Source: Pantoea sp. 18069
GTDB taxonomy: Bacteria > Pseudomonadota > Gammaproteobacteria > Burkholderiales > Burkholderiaceae_C
DNA: 54,523 nucleotides
Reading direction: 5' to 3'
Assembly (NCBI RefSeq): GCF_902706035.1
Contig: NZ_CACSJA010000035.1
Location: 1-54,523, forward strand
Positions 35,323 to 45,796 of the stretch are shown here, piece by piece. The translations under genes and the position numbers were made by a program. The notes beneath the pieces were generated by a model. That model searched no databases, was not told the origin of the DNA, and saw only the letters and a program-made list of their open reading frames with translations. The first letter of the stretch is position 1. Every line of letters starts with the position of its first letter.

Positions 35323-35775
35323 ATGACGACTGTCGCAGACATCCTGCGGGCCAAGGGGAGCGCCGAAGTGCATTCCGTGAGCCCCGACGATTCCATGCTC
35401 GACGCATTGCAGCGCATGGCCGAGCACCGCATCGGTGCGTTGATGGTGCTGGACGGCGCGCAATCCGGTCATATCGCCGGCATCGTCACCGAGCGCGACT
35501 ATGCGCGCAAGATCGTGTTGCAGGGCCGCAACTCGGCAACCACGTCGGTGCGCGAAGTGATGACGGCGGCGGTGCACTGCGTCGATGCGGCGCAGACCTG
35601 CGAGGAGTGCATGGCGCTGATGACACGCCAGCGCATCCGCCATCTGCCGGTGCTCGATGCGCAAAACCAGTTGATCGGCCTGGTCTCGATCGGCGATCTG
35701 GTCAAGGCCATCATTTCGGAGCAGCAGTTCACCATCGACCAGCTCGAGCACTACATTTCCGGCCAGCGCGGCTGA
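35323..35775 (+). CDS. Two-CBS-domain protein
   Basis: 150 residues from the ATG at 35323, preceded by CAGGAGCCAGGT. It consists only of a tandem CBS pair (Bateman module): first VHSVSPDDSMLDALQRMAEH with GIVTERDYARKIV, second MTAAVHCVDAAQTCEECMAL with HLPVLDAQNQLIGLVSIGDL. Such stand-alone modules bind adenine nucleotides and regulate partners. No partner is evident from the neighbourhood (tsaD follows after 70 bp). Confidence 0.92.
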   Translation: MTTVADILRAKGSAEVHSVSPDDSMLDALQRMAEHRIGALMVLDGAQSGHIAGIVTERDYARKIVLQGRNSATTSVREVMTAAVHCVDAAQTCEECMALMTRQRIRHLPVLDAQNQLIGLVSIGDLVKAIISEQQFTIDQLEHYISGQRG

Positions 35776-35845
35776 GCGCAGGCGGCGCAGGGCCATTTGC
35801 GCGCGCGGGCGCGCGGCGGCCCCAAGGGGTTCTACACTTCAGCCC

Positions 35846-36895
35846 ATGAGCTTGCTGATACTGGGTATTGAATCTTCGTGCGATGAAACCGGCGTGGCGT
35901 TGGTGCGCCTGCAGGACCTGTCGGAAGGCGGGGCCGTGCCCACGCTGCTGTCGCACGCCCTGCACAGCCAGATCGAAATGCACCAGGCCTATGGTGGCGT
36001 GGTGCCCGAGCTGGCCAGCCGCGACCATATCCGCCGCGTGCTGCCGCTGACCGAGGCCGTGCTGGCCGAGTCGGGCCAGCAGCTCGCCGATGTCGACGTC
36101 GTGGCCTTCACGCGCGGCCCGGGCCTGGCCGGCGCGCTGCTGGTCGGCGCGGGCGTGGCCTGCGCGCTCGGCGCGGCGCTGGACAAACCGGTGCTGGGCA
36201 TTCACCACCTCGAAGGCCATCTGCTGTCGCCCTTCCTCAGCGCGGACCCGCCGACGTTTCCGTTCATCGCGCTGCTGGTGTCGGGCGGCCACACGCAGCT
36301 GATGCGCGTCGACGGCGTCGGTGCCTATGAAATCCTCGGCGAGACCATTGACGATGCCGCCGGCGAAGCCTTTGACAAATCGGCCAAGCTGATGGGCCTG
36401 GGTTATCCCGGCGGGCCGGCGCTGTCGAAACTGGCGCTTGAAGGCGACCCGCAGGCGTTCAAGCTGCCGCGGCCGTTGCTGCACAGCGGCGATCTCGATT
36501 TTTCGTTCGCGGGCCTCAAGACCGCAGTGCTGACCCAGGCCAGGAAGCTCGGCGACGAACTGCCCGCGCGCAAGGCCGATCTGGCCGCGAGCACCGAGGC
36601 CGCTATCGTCGACGTGCTGGTCAAGAAGACCCTGGCCGCGCTCAAGCAGACCGGCATGCAGCGCGTGGTCGTGGCCGGCGGCGTGGGCGCGAACCGCCTG
36701 CTGCGCGCCCAGCTCAATGCGGCCTGTGCGAAGATGAAAGTGCGCGTTCACTATCCAGAGCTGCACCTGTGCACCGACAACGGCGCGATGATCGCCATGG
36801 CCGCGGCGATGCGCATCCAGTCGGGCCGCGAGCAGCCCGTGGCCCACTATGCATTCGATGTGAAGCCGCGCTGGCCGCTCGATTCGCTGGCCTGA
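35846..36895 (+). CDS. tsaD: tRNA N6-adenosine threonylcarbamoyltransferase TsaD
   Basis: Transfers threonylcarbamoyl to A37 of ANN-decoding tRNAs with TsaB and TsaE. 349 residues, ASKHA fold. Starts LILGIESSCDETGVALV; metal-binding histidines in GIHHLEGHLLSPFL; LLVSGGHTQLM; ETIDDAAGEAFDK; GYPGGPALSKLA; VAGGVGANRLLR and a C-terminal CTDNGAMIAMAAA. Full length. A strong GC hairpin follows the stop. Confidence 0.97.
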   Translation: MSLLILGIESSCDETGVALVRLQDLSEGGAVPTLLSHALHSQIEMHQAYGGVVPELASRDHIRRVLPLTEAVLAESGQQLADVDVVAFTRGPGLAGALLVGAGVACALGAALDKPVLGIHHLEGHLLSPFLSADPPTFPFIALLVSGGHTQLMRVDGVGAYEILGETIDDAAGEAFDKSAKLMGLGYPGGPALSKLALEGDPQAFKLPRPLLHSGDLDFSFAGLKTAVLTQARKLGDELPARKADLAASTEAAIVDVLVKKTLAALKQTGMQRVVVAGGVGANRLLRAQLNAACAKMKVRVHYPELHLCTDNGAMIAMAAAMRIQSGREQPVAHYAFDVKPRWPLDSLA

Positions 36896-36921
36896 ACGCG
36901 GGCGCGCTGGCGCGCCGCGTT
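36895..36921 (+). terminator. Strong GC hairpin after tsaD (no T-run)
   Basis: AACGCGGGCGCGC-TG-GCGCGCCGCGTT pairs along 12 bp with a single bulge, starting on the tsaD stop codon. It lacks a T-run, so it may protect the mRNA 3' end or cause pausing rather than terminate cleanly. Confidence 0.5.
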
Positions 36922-37048
36922 CCACCCTATTTCCAGCCTCTGTCCCGCGCACCCGCTGCGCAGCTTCGTGCGTGGCGCAGGCCCGGCGCTGGCTGCGCAT
37001 GCCCTGGCGCTTTTCACGGGGAGTGCGAGGGCGCGTGCCATGAAGTCA

Positions 37049-37092
37049 ATTTATTTGATGTATGGATGAAGAATATTTCGATTTATTGATGT
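37049..37092 (+). promoter_or_regulatory. AT-rich direct repeats before the TauD-like gene
   Basis: ATTTATTTGATGT (37049-37061) and ATTTATTGATGT (37081-37092) repeat 32 bp apart, about three helical turns. They lie in a short AT-rich pocket 65-110 bp before the dioxygenase start. Candidate activator or repressor site. Confidence 0.4.
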
Positions 37093-37157
37093 GAGTCAAA
37101 AACATAGACTGGTCTTCGCCATCGGGGAAAGTGCCCGAAACGAAGGAGACAAGAGCT

Positions 37158-38276
37158 ATGAACGAGACACGCAACCGCCCCATGCCCTGGTACGCGCAGG
37201 ACGTGCAGCGCGACCTGGGCTGGGTACAGCGCCTGAGCGCCGAGGAAGTGGAAGGCTTCGACCAGGCCCTGGCGCATGCCAGGCGCCACCCCAAGCCGCT
37301 GCTGGCCATGCAGCAGCAGGACTTTCCGCTGCCGCCGGCGGCGCGCAACGCGCTGCAGCGCGCACTGGCAACCACGCAAGGCCGCTGGGGCATGTGCCTG
37401 ATCAAGGGCTTTCCGGTGGACCGCTGGACGGAGGATGACTGCCGGCTGGCCTATTGGGGCATGGGCCTGTACCTGGGCGTGGGCCGCACGCAGAACAAGG
37501 CCAGCGAAATCATCAACGACGTGCGCGACGTCGGCGGCGACTACAAGGTCAAGGGCGGGCGCGGCTACAACACCAATGCCCAGCTGGACTTCCACCAGGA
37601 CTCCTGCGATGTCGTTGCGCTGCTGTGCCGGCGCACGGCCAAGTCCGGCGGCATGAGCAAGGTCATCAGCTCCATGGCCTTGCGCGAGCAGGTGCAGGCG
37701 CTGCGGCCCGACCTGATTGCCGTGCTCGAGGCCGACTTCCACCACAGCTACCAGGGCACGCAGGACCCGACGCAGGCGCCGTTCTACCGCTGCCCGATCT
37801 TCAGCAAGCCCGGCCATGCGTTCACCGCGCGCGCCAACCGCAAGAACACCGTCGCGGCGCAGCGCGACTTCGACGAGGTGCCGCGCCTCACGCCCGCGCA
37901 GACCGAAGCGCTGGACCTGCTCGACGTTCTGATGCCCAGCGAGCAGCTGTGCTATTCGATGGAGCTGGAGCAGGGCGATCTGCAGCTGCTCAACAACTAT
38001 GTGACGCTGCATTCGCGCACCCACTTCGAGGACCATGAGCGGCCCGACGACAAGCGCCACCTGTTTCGCCTGTGGCTGGCCGTGCCGGGCTCGCAGCCCC
38101 TGCCGCCCGAGTTCGAAGCCTATTTCTACGACGTGCGGCCAGGCTCGGTGCGCGGCGGCGTGCGCGGCAGCGCGATCACCGATGCCTTCCTGGAATACGA
38201 GCGCCGCCAGGCCCAGGCGCTGGGCATGCTCTACAAGCCCTGGGTGCCCGCGCGCGAGACGGCCGCCGTCGCCTGA
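37158..38276 (+). CDS. TauD/TfdA-family Fe(II)/2-oxoglutarate dioxygenase-like protein
   Basis: 372 residues from the ATG at 37158 (GAAGGAGAC upstream). Jelly-roll oxygenase of the TauD superfamily: first iron ligands in LDFHQDSCD (HxD), distal His in NNYVTLHSRTHFED, and the 2-oxoglutarate-binding Arg in HLFRLWLAVPG. Substrate unknown. It is followed by a Bug-type binding protein 79 bp later, suggesting uptake plus oxidation of a carboxylic acid, but this is inference. AT-rich direct repeats upstream may control it. Confidence 0.87.
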   Translation: MNETRNRPMPWYAQDVQRDLGWVQRLSAEEVEGFDQALAHARRHPKPLLAMQQQDFPLPPAARNALQRALATTQGRWGMCLIKGFPVDRWTEDDCRLAYWGMGLYLGVGRTQNKASEIINDVRDVGGDYKVKGGRGYNTNAQLDFHQDSCDVVALLCRRTAKSGGMSKVISSMALREQVQALRPDLIAVLEADFHHSYQGTQDPTQAPFYRCPIFSKPGHAFTARANRKNTVAAQRDFDEVPRLTPAQTEALDLLDVLMPSEQLCYSMELEQGDLQLLNNYVTLHSRTHFEDHERPDDKRHLFRLWLAVPGSQPLPPEFEAYFYDVRPGSVRGGVRGSAITDAFLEYERRQAQALGMLYKPWVPARETAAVA

Positions 38277-38293
38277 AGACCCGCGCAGCGCCC

Positions 38294-38309
38294 GCGCCTG
38301 CGCAGGCGC
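38294..38309 (+). promoter_or_regulatory. Hairpin between the dioxygenase and Bug genes
   Basis: GCGCCTGCGCAGGCGC is a 16-bp perfect palindrome, extended on each side by further pairing (AGC.../...GCT). It has no T-run. It could separate expression of the two genes or stabilise the upstream mRNA. Confidence 0.35.
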
Positions 38310-38355
38310 TGCCTTCGTGCATTTCAACGCCAGATCATAAAAAAGAGAGACAACG

Positions 38356-39315
38356 ATGAAACGTCGCACCTTATTGCAGCATGCGGGTCTCGCCGCTTTC
38401 GGGCTGGCCCTGCCGGCCTGGGCCCAGACCGCGGCCGCCACCCGCCTTCTTGTCGGCGCCCCACCGGGCGGCGGCACCGACATCCTGGGACGCGCGCTGG
38501 CGCAGGAAATGGGCAAGCAGCTGTCCCGGACCGTGATCGTGGAAAACCGCCCGGGCGCGGGCGGCAATATCGCCGCGCTGGGCGTGGCCAAGGCCGCGCC
38601 CGACAGCGGCACGCTGCTGCTGAGCTATACCAGCCATGTGATCAACCCGGCGCTGTATAAAAAGCTGCCTTTCGACCCGGTCGCCGACTTCACGCCCATC
38701 GTGCCGATTGCCACCGCGCCCAGCATCTTGCTGGTGTCGGCCAAGTGCCCGGCGCGCAACCTGCAGGAACTGGTGGCCATGGCCAGGGACAAGCCCGGCA
38801 CCATGAACGTGGCGATCGCTGGCCTGGGCGGCGCCAACCATCTGGCCGGCGAGATGCTGCGCAAGATGGCCCGGATCGATGTGCTGGGCATTCCCTACAA
38901 AGGCACTTCGGGCGCGCTCACGGACCTGATGGCCGGGCAGGTGGACATCGTGTTTTCCGGCTATGGCGCGGCCGGCGGCCTGATCAAGTCGGGCCGCGTC
39001 AAGGCGCTGGCCGTGACCAGCGCAGCGCGCATGGCCGCGCTGGCACAGGTGCCGCCCGTGGCCGATCTGCTGCCCGGCTTTGACTACAGCGCCTGGTACG
39101 GCTTGTTCGGCCCCGCGGGCATGGCCGCGAAGGACGTCGATGCGCTGCGCGTCGCGGCCCATGCGGCGCAGCAGGCGCCTGGCTTGCGCGAGCAGCTCGA
39201 GCGCGAAGGCATGGACCTGCTGCAGATGGAGACGCCGGCGTTTCGCAGCTTCCTGCAGTCCGAACTGGACCGCTGGAAGCTCGCGGTCCAGGCTTCGGGC
39301 GTGGAGTTGATGTAG
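38356..39315 (+). CDS. Bug-family tripartite tricarboxylate transporter substrate-binding protein
   Basis: 319-residue periplasmic binding protein. Tat-like or Sec signal (MKRRTLLQHAGLAAFGLALP, cleavage near AWAQ). Bug signatures: RLLVGAPPGGGTDILGRALA, VIVENRPGAGGNIAALGVAK, VADFTPIVPIATAP, and PYKGTSGALTDLMAGQVDI. Such proteins bind small carboxylates. The membrane components (TctA/TctB) are not nearby, as is common for Bug genes. Likely co-transcribed with the TauD-like gene; convergent with the LysR gene with only 3 bp between stops. Confidence 0.93.
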   Translation: MKRRTLLQHAGLAAFGLALPAWAQTAAATRLLVGAPPGGGTDILGRALAQEMGKQLSRTVIVENRPGAGGNIAALGVAKAAPDSGTLLLSYTSHVINPALYKKLPFDPVADFTPIVPIATAPSILLVSAKCPARNLQELVAMARDKPGTMNVAIAGLGGANHLAGEMLRKMARIDVLGIPYKGTSGALTDLMAGQVDIVFSGYGAAGGLIKSGRVKALAVTSAARMAALAQVPPVADLLPGFDYSAWYGLFGPAGMAAKDVDALRVAAHAAQQAPGLREQLEREGMDLLQMETPAFRSFLQSELDRWKLAVQASGVELM

Positions 39316-39318
39316 GCG

Positions 39319-40200
39319 CTAGCCGGCGTCCCTGGCCACATCGGTCAGCACCTGGACCAGGGCCTGCACGTTGCGCTTGTCCTGGTCGGCCTGGCGCAGC
39401 AGCAGTGCGTACTGCAGGCGCGGCGCGTCGGCGGGCAGTTTCACGACCTGTACGTCGTCGGCCTGCAGCAGGCGCGGGTCGGCGATCTGCAGCAGCGCCA
39501 CGCCCATGCCCAGCCCGACCATGGAGATGATCGCCGGAATGCTGTCGAACTCCATGTCCAGCTTGCGCAGGCCGTATTTGTCGGCGAGGTAGCGGCTGGC
39601 CAGCTGGCCGGTGACCGTGGCGCGGTCATAGCCGATCAGGCGGTGCTGGGCGAGCAGCGCCTTCGCGGTCTTTTCCTGGCTGGCGCGCGGCGCGACCAGC
39701 ACGAAGTCGCGCTGCAGCAGCGGCAGCCATACCAGGCCGCGGGCGGTCTGCGGCTCCTGCGGCGGCAGGGCCAGCAGCGCCAGATCCAGCTCGGCGGAGC
39801 GTATGCGCTGCATCAGCGCGCGGCTCTTGCCGCGATCCACGCCCACATGCAGCAGCGGGTGGCGCTGTTGCAGCTGCGAGAGCGTGCGCGGCAGCAGCAG
39901 GGGCAGCAGGGTGTCGACGATCCCCAGGCGCACCGTGCCTTGCACGCGCGTGTCGGGCCGGTCGCGCAGCGCTTCGACCCTGGCCAGGGCTTCTTCCATG
40001 ATGGCCGCGACTTCATGCGCCAGCGGCACCGGCTTGATGGTCTGGCCCGAGCGGTCGAACAGCGCCGTGCCCATATAGTCTTCGAGCTGCTTCATCTGCA
40101 TGCTCAGCGCGCTGGGTGTCAGATTGAGCACCTGGGACGCCTTGGCCAGGGAACCGGTCACGATGACGGTGTGCAGGGTACGGAATGCGGCGATCTTCAA
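39319..40200 (-). CDS. LysR-family transcriptional regulator
   Basis: 293 residues; N-terminal winged helix with SLAKASQVLNLTPSALSMQM and QLEDYMGTALFDRSGQ, then the two-subdomain effector-binding region. The start codon is TTG (MKIAAFRTLH), supported by AAAGGA six bases upstream. It diverges from the outer-membrane efflux gene (40324) and converges on the Bug gene, so its target could be the export operon, the dioxygenase-Bug pair, or itself. Effector unknown. Confidence 0.92.
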   Translation of the reverse strand: MKIAAFRTLHTVIVTGSLAKASQVLNLTPSALSMQMKQLEDYMGTALFDRSGQTIKPVPLAHEVAAIMEEALARVEALRDRPDTRVQGTVRLGIVDTLLPLLLPRTLSQLQQRHPLLHVGVDRGKSRALMQRIRSAELDLALLALPPQEPQTARGLVWLPLLQRDFVLVAPRASQEKTAKALLAQHRLIGYDRATVTGQLASRYLADKYGLRKLDMEFDSIPAIISMVGLGMGVALLQIADPRLLQADDVQVVKLPADAPRLQYALLLRQADQDKRNVQALVQVLTDVARDAG

Positions 40201-40323
40201 GGCAGTCCTTTCGTGGCATGCATGGTCTGGGCATTATCCGCAGGGCTGCATTTGCTGCACTGCGGGCGCGATTTACAAAAACTTCATGCGCCCGAAGCCG
40301 GGCTGACAAAGGCGGGCGGCACA

Positions 40324-41799
40324 ATGGCTCCCATGCCTACCCTGACTTTGCAGAACAACCCCCTTGCAGCGCGCCGGCCGTCCGCGGCGCTGGCTGCTGC
40401 GCTGGTCGCGCTCGCGCTCGCCGGCTGCGCCACGATGCAGCCGCCCGGCACGGCCTTGCCGGCGCTGACCGTGCCCGCCTCCTGGTCCGCGGACCATCTG
40501 GTCCATGTGCCCGATGCCGATCCCCAATCGCTGGCGCGCTGGTGGCAGGGGCTGGGCGATGCCCAGCTCAGCGCACTGGTCGAGCAGGCGCTCGCGGCCA
40601 ACCCCTCGCTGGCATCGACCCAGGCCGCGCTGCGCCAGGCGCGCGCCCAGCGTGACGTCACGGCCGCGGGGCTGTCGCCTTCGCTCGACGGTTCGGGCTC
40701 GGCGCAGCGCTCGCGCTCGGGCAATGCGACAGGCAACAGCTTTTCCGCAGGCCTCGATGCGAGCTGGGAAATCGATGTATTTGGCCGTATCGCCAGCGGC
40801 GTCGCGGCCAGCGACGCCGACGTGAACACGGCCCGGGCCACGCTCGAAGGCGCGCGCGTTTCGCTCGCGGCCGAAGTGGCGCTGGGCTACATCGAGCTGC
40901 GCAACCTGCAGCAGCGCCTGGCGATTGCGCGCAGCAACCTCGCGAGCCAGCAGGAAACCCTGCAGATCACCGACTGGCGCATGCAGGCTGGCCTGACCAC
41001 GTCGCTGGCCACCGAGCAGGCGCGTGCCGCCGCCGCGCAGACCGCGGCCCAGGTGCCCGCGCTCGAGGCCAGCCTGGCCCAGACGCGCCATGCGCTGGCC
41101 GTGCTCACGGGCCAGAATCCGGCGGCGCTCGACGCGCAGCTCGCCGCCCCCGCGGCTGTGCCGCGCGCGCCCGATGCGCTGGCACTCCAGATTCCCGCCG
41201 AAACCCTGCGCCAGCGTCCTGACGTGATCGCCGCCGAATCACGCGTGGCCGCGTCCTTGGCGCGTGTCTCGCAGGCCGATGCCGCGCGCTACCCGAGCTT
41301 TCGGCTTGGCGGCTCGCTGGGCCTGCGTGCACTGACGCTGGGCGCGCTGACCCAGGGCGGCTCGGTCGTGGGTTCGCTGCTGTCGGGCATTTCCGTGCCG
41401 CTGCTCGATGGCGGCGCGGCGCGCGCGCAGGTGCGCGTGCAGGAAGCATCTCTCGAGCAGTCGCGCCTGAACTATGCCGCGACCGTGCTCACCGCCTTGC
41501 AGGAAGTCGAAGACGCGCTGGCCGCGCTGCAGGGCGACGGCCTGCGCCTCGAACAGCTGCGCATTGCGGCCGAAGCCGCGCAGAACGCCGCGCTGCTCGC
41601 GCAGCAGCGTTTCAGCAGCGGCCTCGTCGACTTCCAGACCGTGCTTGAAACCCAGCGCACCCAGCTGTCCTCGCAGGACAGCCTGGCGAGCGCCCAAGCC
41701 ACGCTCACGGCCGACCATGTGCGGCTGTACAAGGCGCTCGGCGGTGGCTGGACGCCCACGGCCACCGAAAGCAGCGCCGCGGCACCGGCCACGAATTGA
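40324..41799 (+). CDS. TolC-like outer-membrane efflux lipoprotein (NodT family)
   Basis: Outer-membrane channel of a tripartite export system. About 491 residues from the ATG at 40324 (40333 also possible). Signal with lipobox LAGC (AALVALALAGCATMQPPG). Two outer-membrane-factor repeats of ~200 residues: ARWWQGLGDAQLSALVEQAL, SWEIDVFGRI, then RPDVIAAESRVAASLA and GISVPLLDGGAARAQV. The open frame upstream to 39643 is antisense to the LysR gene. First gene of the operon with the MacA and MacB components. Confidence 0.93.
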   Translation: MAPMPTLTLQNNPLAARRPSAALAAALVALALAGCATMQPPGTALPALTVPASWSADHLVHVPDADPQSLARWWQGLGDAQLSALVEQALAANPSLASTQAALRQARAQRDVTAAGLSPSLDGSGSAQRSRSGNATGNSFSAGLDASWEIDVFGRIASGVAASDADVNTARATLEGARVSLAAEVALGYIELRNLQQRLAIARSNLASQQETLQITDWRMQAGLTTSLATEQARAAAAQTAAQVPALEASLAQTRHALAVLTGQNPAALDAQLAAPAAVPRAPDALALQIPAETLRQRPDVIAAESRVAASLARVSQADAARYPSFRLGGSLGLRALTLGALTQGGSVVGSLLSGISVPLLDGGAARAQVRVQEASLEQSRLNYAATVLTALQEVEDALAALQGDGLRLEQLRIAAEAAQNAALLAQQRFSSGLVDFQTVLETQRTQLSSQDSLASAQATLTADHVRLYKALGGGWTPTATESSAAAPATN

Positions 41800-41819
41800 A
41801 TTACCGACGGATCACGAAA

Positions 41820-43135
41820 ATGAACAACAAATCCCAAGCCATCACCAGCAAGGAGGCGCTGCTCGGCGCCACGGTTTCGCGCCCCTGGTGGCGCCGCACG
41901 TCGGTGTGGGCCGGCGTGGCCGTGCTCGTGGCCGCAGGTGCGGGCCTGGCCTATTGGCAGTCCGTCAAGGCGGCCCGGGCCCTGCCGCAGTATGTGAGCC
42001 AGGAAGTCAAGCGCGGCAATCTGCGCCTCACGGTCGCGGCCAACGGCACGCTGGTGCCCACGCGCCAGGTCACCATCGGCAGCGAATTGTCGGGTACGGT
42101 GCGCAATGTGCGCGTGGACGTGAACGACCGCGTGAAGAAGGACCAGGTGCTGGTCGAACTCGATACGGCCAAGCTCAGCGCGCAGGTGGAGCGCTCGCGC
42201 GCCTCGCTGGCGTCGGCCCAGGCCCGGCAGGCGCAGTCGCAGGCCACCGTCAGGGAAGCGCGCGCGAATCTGGGCCGGCTCGAGGAAGTCGCGCGCCTGT
42301 CCGGTGGCAAGGTGCCGTCGGCGGCCGAACTCGACACCGGCCGGGCCACGTTCGAGCGGGCCGTCGCCGATGAAAAGGCCGCCGCGGCTTCGGTGCAGGA
42401 TGCGCGCGCTGCGCTGTCCACGGACGAAACCAACCTGTCCAAGGCCTCGATCACCTCGCCCATCGATGGCGTGGTGCTGACGCGCGCCGTCGATCCCGGC
42501 AATGCGGTCGCCGCTTCGCTGCAGGCCGTGACGCTGTTCACGCTGGCCGAGGACCTGTCGCGGCTCAAGCTCGAAGTCAACGTCGACGAAGCCGATGTCG
42601 GCATCGTGCTGCCCGATCAGAAGGCGTCGTTCACGGTCAGCGCCTACCCTTCGCGCAGCTACCCGGCGCTGGTCACGCGCGTCGCCTACGGCTCGACCAA
42701 GACCGACAATGTGGTGACCTATATCGCCACGCTCGACGTTGCCAACGAAGACCTGAGCCTGCGCCCCGGCATGACGGCCGCGGCGACGATCACTTCGACC
42801 GAGCGCCAGGATGTGCTGCTCGTGCCCAACGCCGCGCTGCGCTTCACGCCCAGCGTGCCGGGCGCGGCGCCCGCGGCTGCCGGCGGTGGCAGCATCATGT
42901 CGCAGCTGATGCCGCGCGGCCCACGGCCCGGCGGCGGCCAGCGCCGCCAGGGCGCTGCCGGCGCCCAGCCCGAAGGCGGCGAGATTCCGCGCGAAGTCTG
43001 GGTGCTCGAAGGCGGCAAGGCCGTGGCCGTCAAGGTGGTCACGGGCATCAGCGATGGCCGCATGACCGAAGTGCGCAGCGACGCGCTGCAGCCCGGCATG
43101 GCGGTGATCACCGACCAGCGTTCCGGGAGCACGAA

Positions 43136-43139
<4 letters not shown>
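41820..43139 (+). CDS. macA: MacA-like periplasmic adaptor (HlyD family)
   Basis: Membrane-fusion protein linking MacB to the outer-membrane channel. 439 residues from the ATG at 41820. One N-terminal membrane helix (TSVWAGVAVLVAAGAGLAYW), lipoyl half-motifs around VTIGSELSGTVRNVRVDVND and ASITSPIDGVVLTRAVDPGN, an alpha-hairpin between them (~120-210), then beta-barrel and membrane-proximal domains. A Gly/Pro/Arg-rich insert of ~35 residues (PRGPRPGGGQRRQG) interrupts the C-terminal part. The stop overlaps the next gene (ATGA). Confidence 0.9.
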
Positions 43140-45096
<1,957 letters not shown>

Positions 45097-45114
45097 GATC
45101 GGGCGCTTGCAAGC

Positions 45115-45149
45115 GACAAAAAAGCCCGGCCGATCGGCCGGGCTTTTTC
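45115..45149. terminator. Bidirectional intrinsic terminator
   Basis: AAAGCCCGGCCGATCGGCCGGGCTTT, a near-perfect GC stem with A- and T-runs on either side, between the convergent MacB permease and hsp20 genes. Confidence 0.93.
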
Positions 45150-45169
45150 ATGGCCGCCGCAGCGTGGCG

Positions 45170-45580
45170 TCACTCGATGTGGAGCGTCACGGCCTTGTCG
45201 ACCGCTGCGAGCTTGGCCAGGCGCAACGTGAGCACGCCGTTTTCGAGCTTGGCGCTGCTGGCTGCCACATCGATTTCATGGCCCAGTTCCCAGGAGCGCT
45301 GTACCTTGCGCGGCGCGCCTTCGACGCTGGTCAGGTGCACCTGCGCGCCTTCGAGGCGCAGCTGCAGCTGCTCGCGCGACAGGCCGGGCACATCGAGCTG
45401 CAAAGTGGTGGACTGCTCGTCCTGGGTCGCGGTGAAAGCCGTGCTGGCCGATGCCGAGGCTTCGCTCAGACGGTTGAGCGGGGTGGTCAGCGTGGACTGC
45501 AAAAAGCGCTGCAGTGCCTGATCGGCGGCGCGCGGGAAACCTTGGCTGGAACGGCGAATCATGGGTGCAGTGAAGATCAT
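45170..45580 (-). CDS. Small heat-shock protein (Hsp20/alpha-crystallin)
   Basis: 136-residue ATP-independent holdase chaperone from the ATG at 45580 (CAGGAGC upstream). The alpha-crystallin domain spans ~50-136: LQLDVPGLSREQLQLRLEG and the closing AKLENGVLTLRLAKL. The usual I-x-I C-terminal tail is missing: the protein ends VTLHIE. A sigma-32-type promoter lies 58-86 bp upstream. Confidence 0.9.
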   Translation of the reverse strand: MIFTAPMIRRSSQGFPRAADQALQRFLQSTLTTPLNRLSEASASASTAFTATQDEQSTTLQLDVPGLSREQLQLRLEGAQVHLTSVEGAPRKVQRSWELGHEIDVAASSAKLENGVLTLRLAKLAAVDKAVTLHIE

Positions 45581-45637
45581 CACGAAAGCTCCTGGTGGGT
45601 AGTGCGCGGCGCTCAACGCGGCGGCCGCTTGGAACTG

Positions 45638-45666
45638 ACATGACGTCGGACAAGCAGGATTTCAAG
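45638..45666 (-). promoter_or_regulatory. Sigma-32 (RpoH) heat-shock promoter of hsp20
   Basis: On the minus strand: -35 CTTGAAA (45660-45666), exactly the consensus, 14-bp spacer, then -10 CGTCATGT (45638-45645), which matches CCCCATNT at C1, C4, A5, T6 and T8. The orientation and distance to the Hsp20 start fit. Confidence 0.7.
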
Positions 45667-45796
45667 GAAAGAAAGTGATGAATATTTCAGCACCGAGGCC
45701 CTTGAAAAAGGGCGCTCAGCCGCCATGCGGGCGCGGTGAAAGGGCGGCCCAGGCCCTTCGACCCTTCGACGGGCGTCTGTCCCGGAGTGGGTCTGC

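Noticed and set aside
39643..41799. 718-residue extended outer-membrane efflux protein
   Set aside because: The upstream part is antisense to the LysR gene; a lipoprotein signal begins at 40324/40333.
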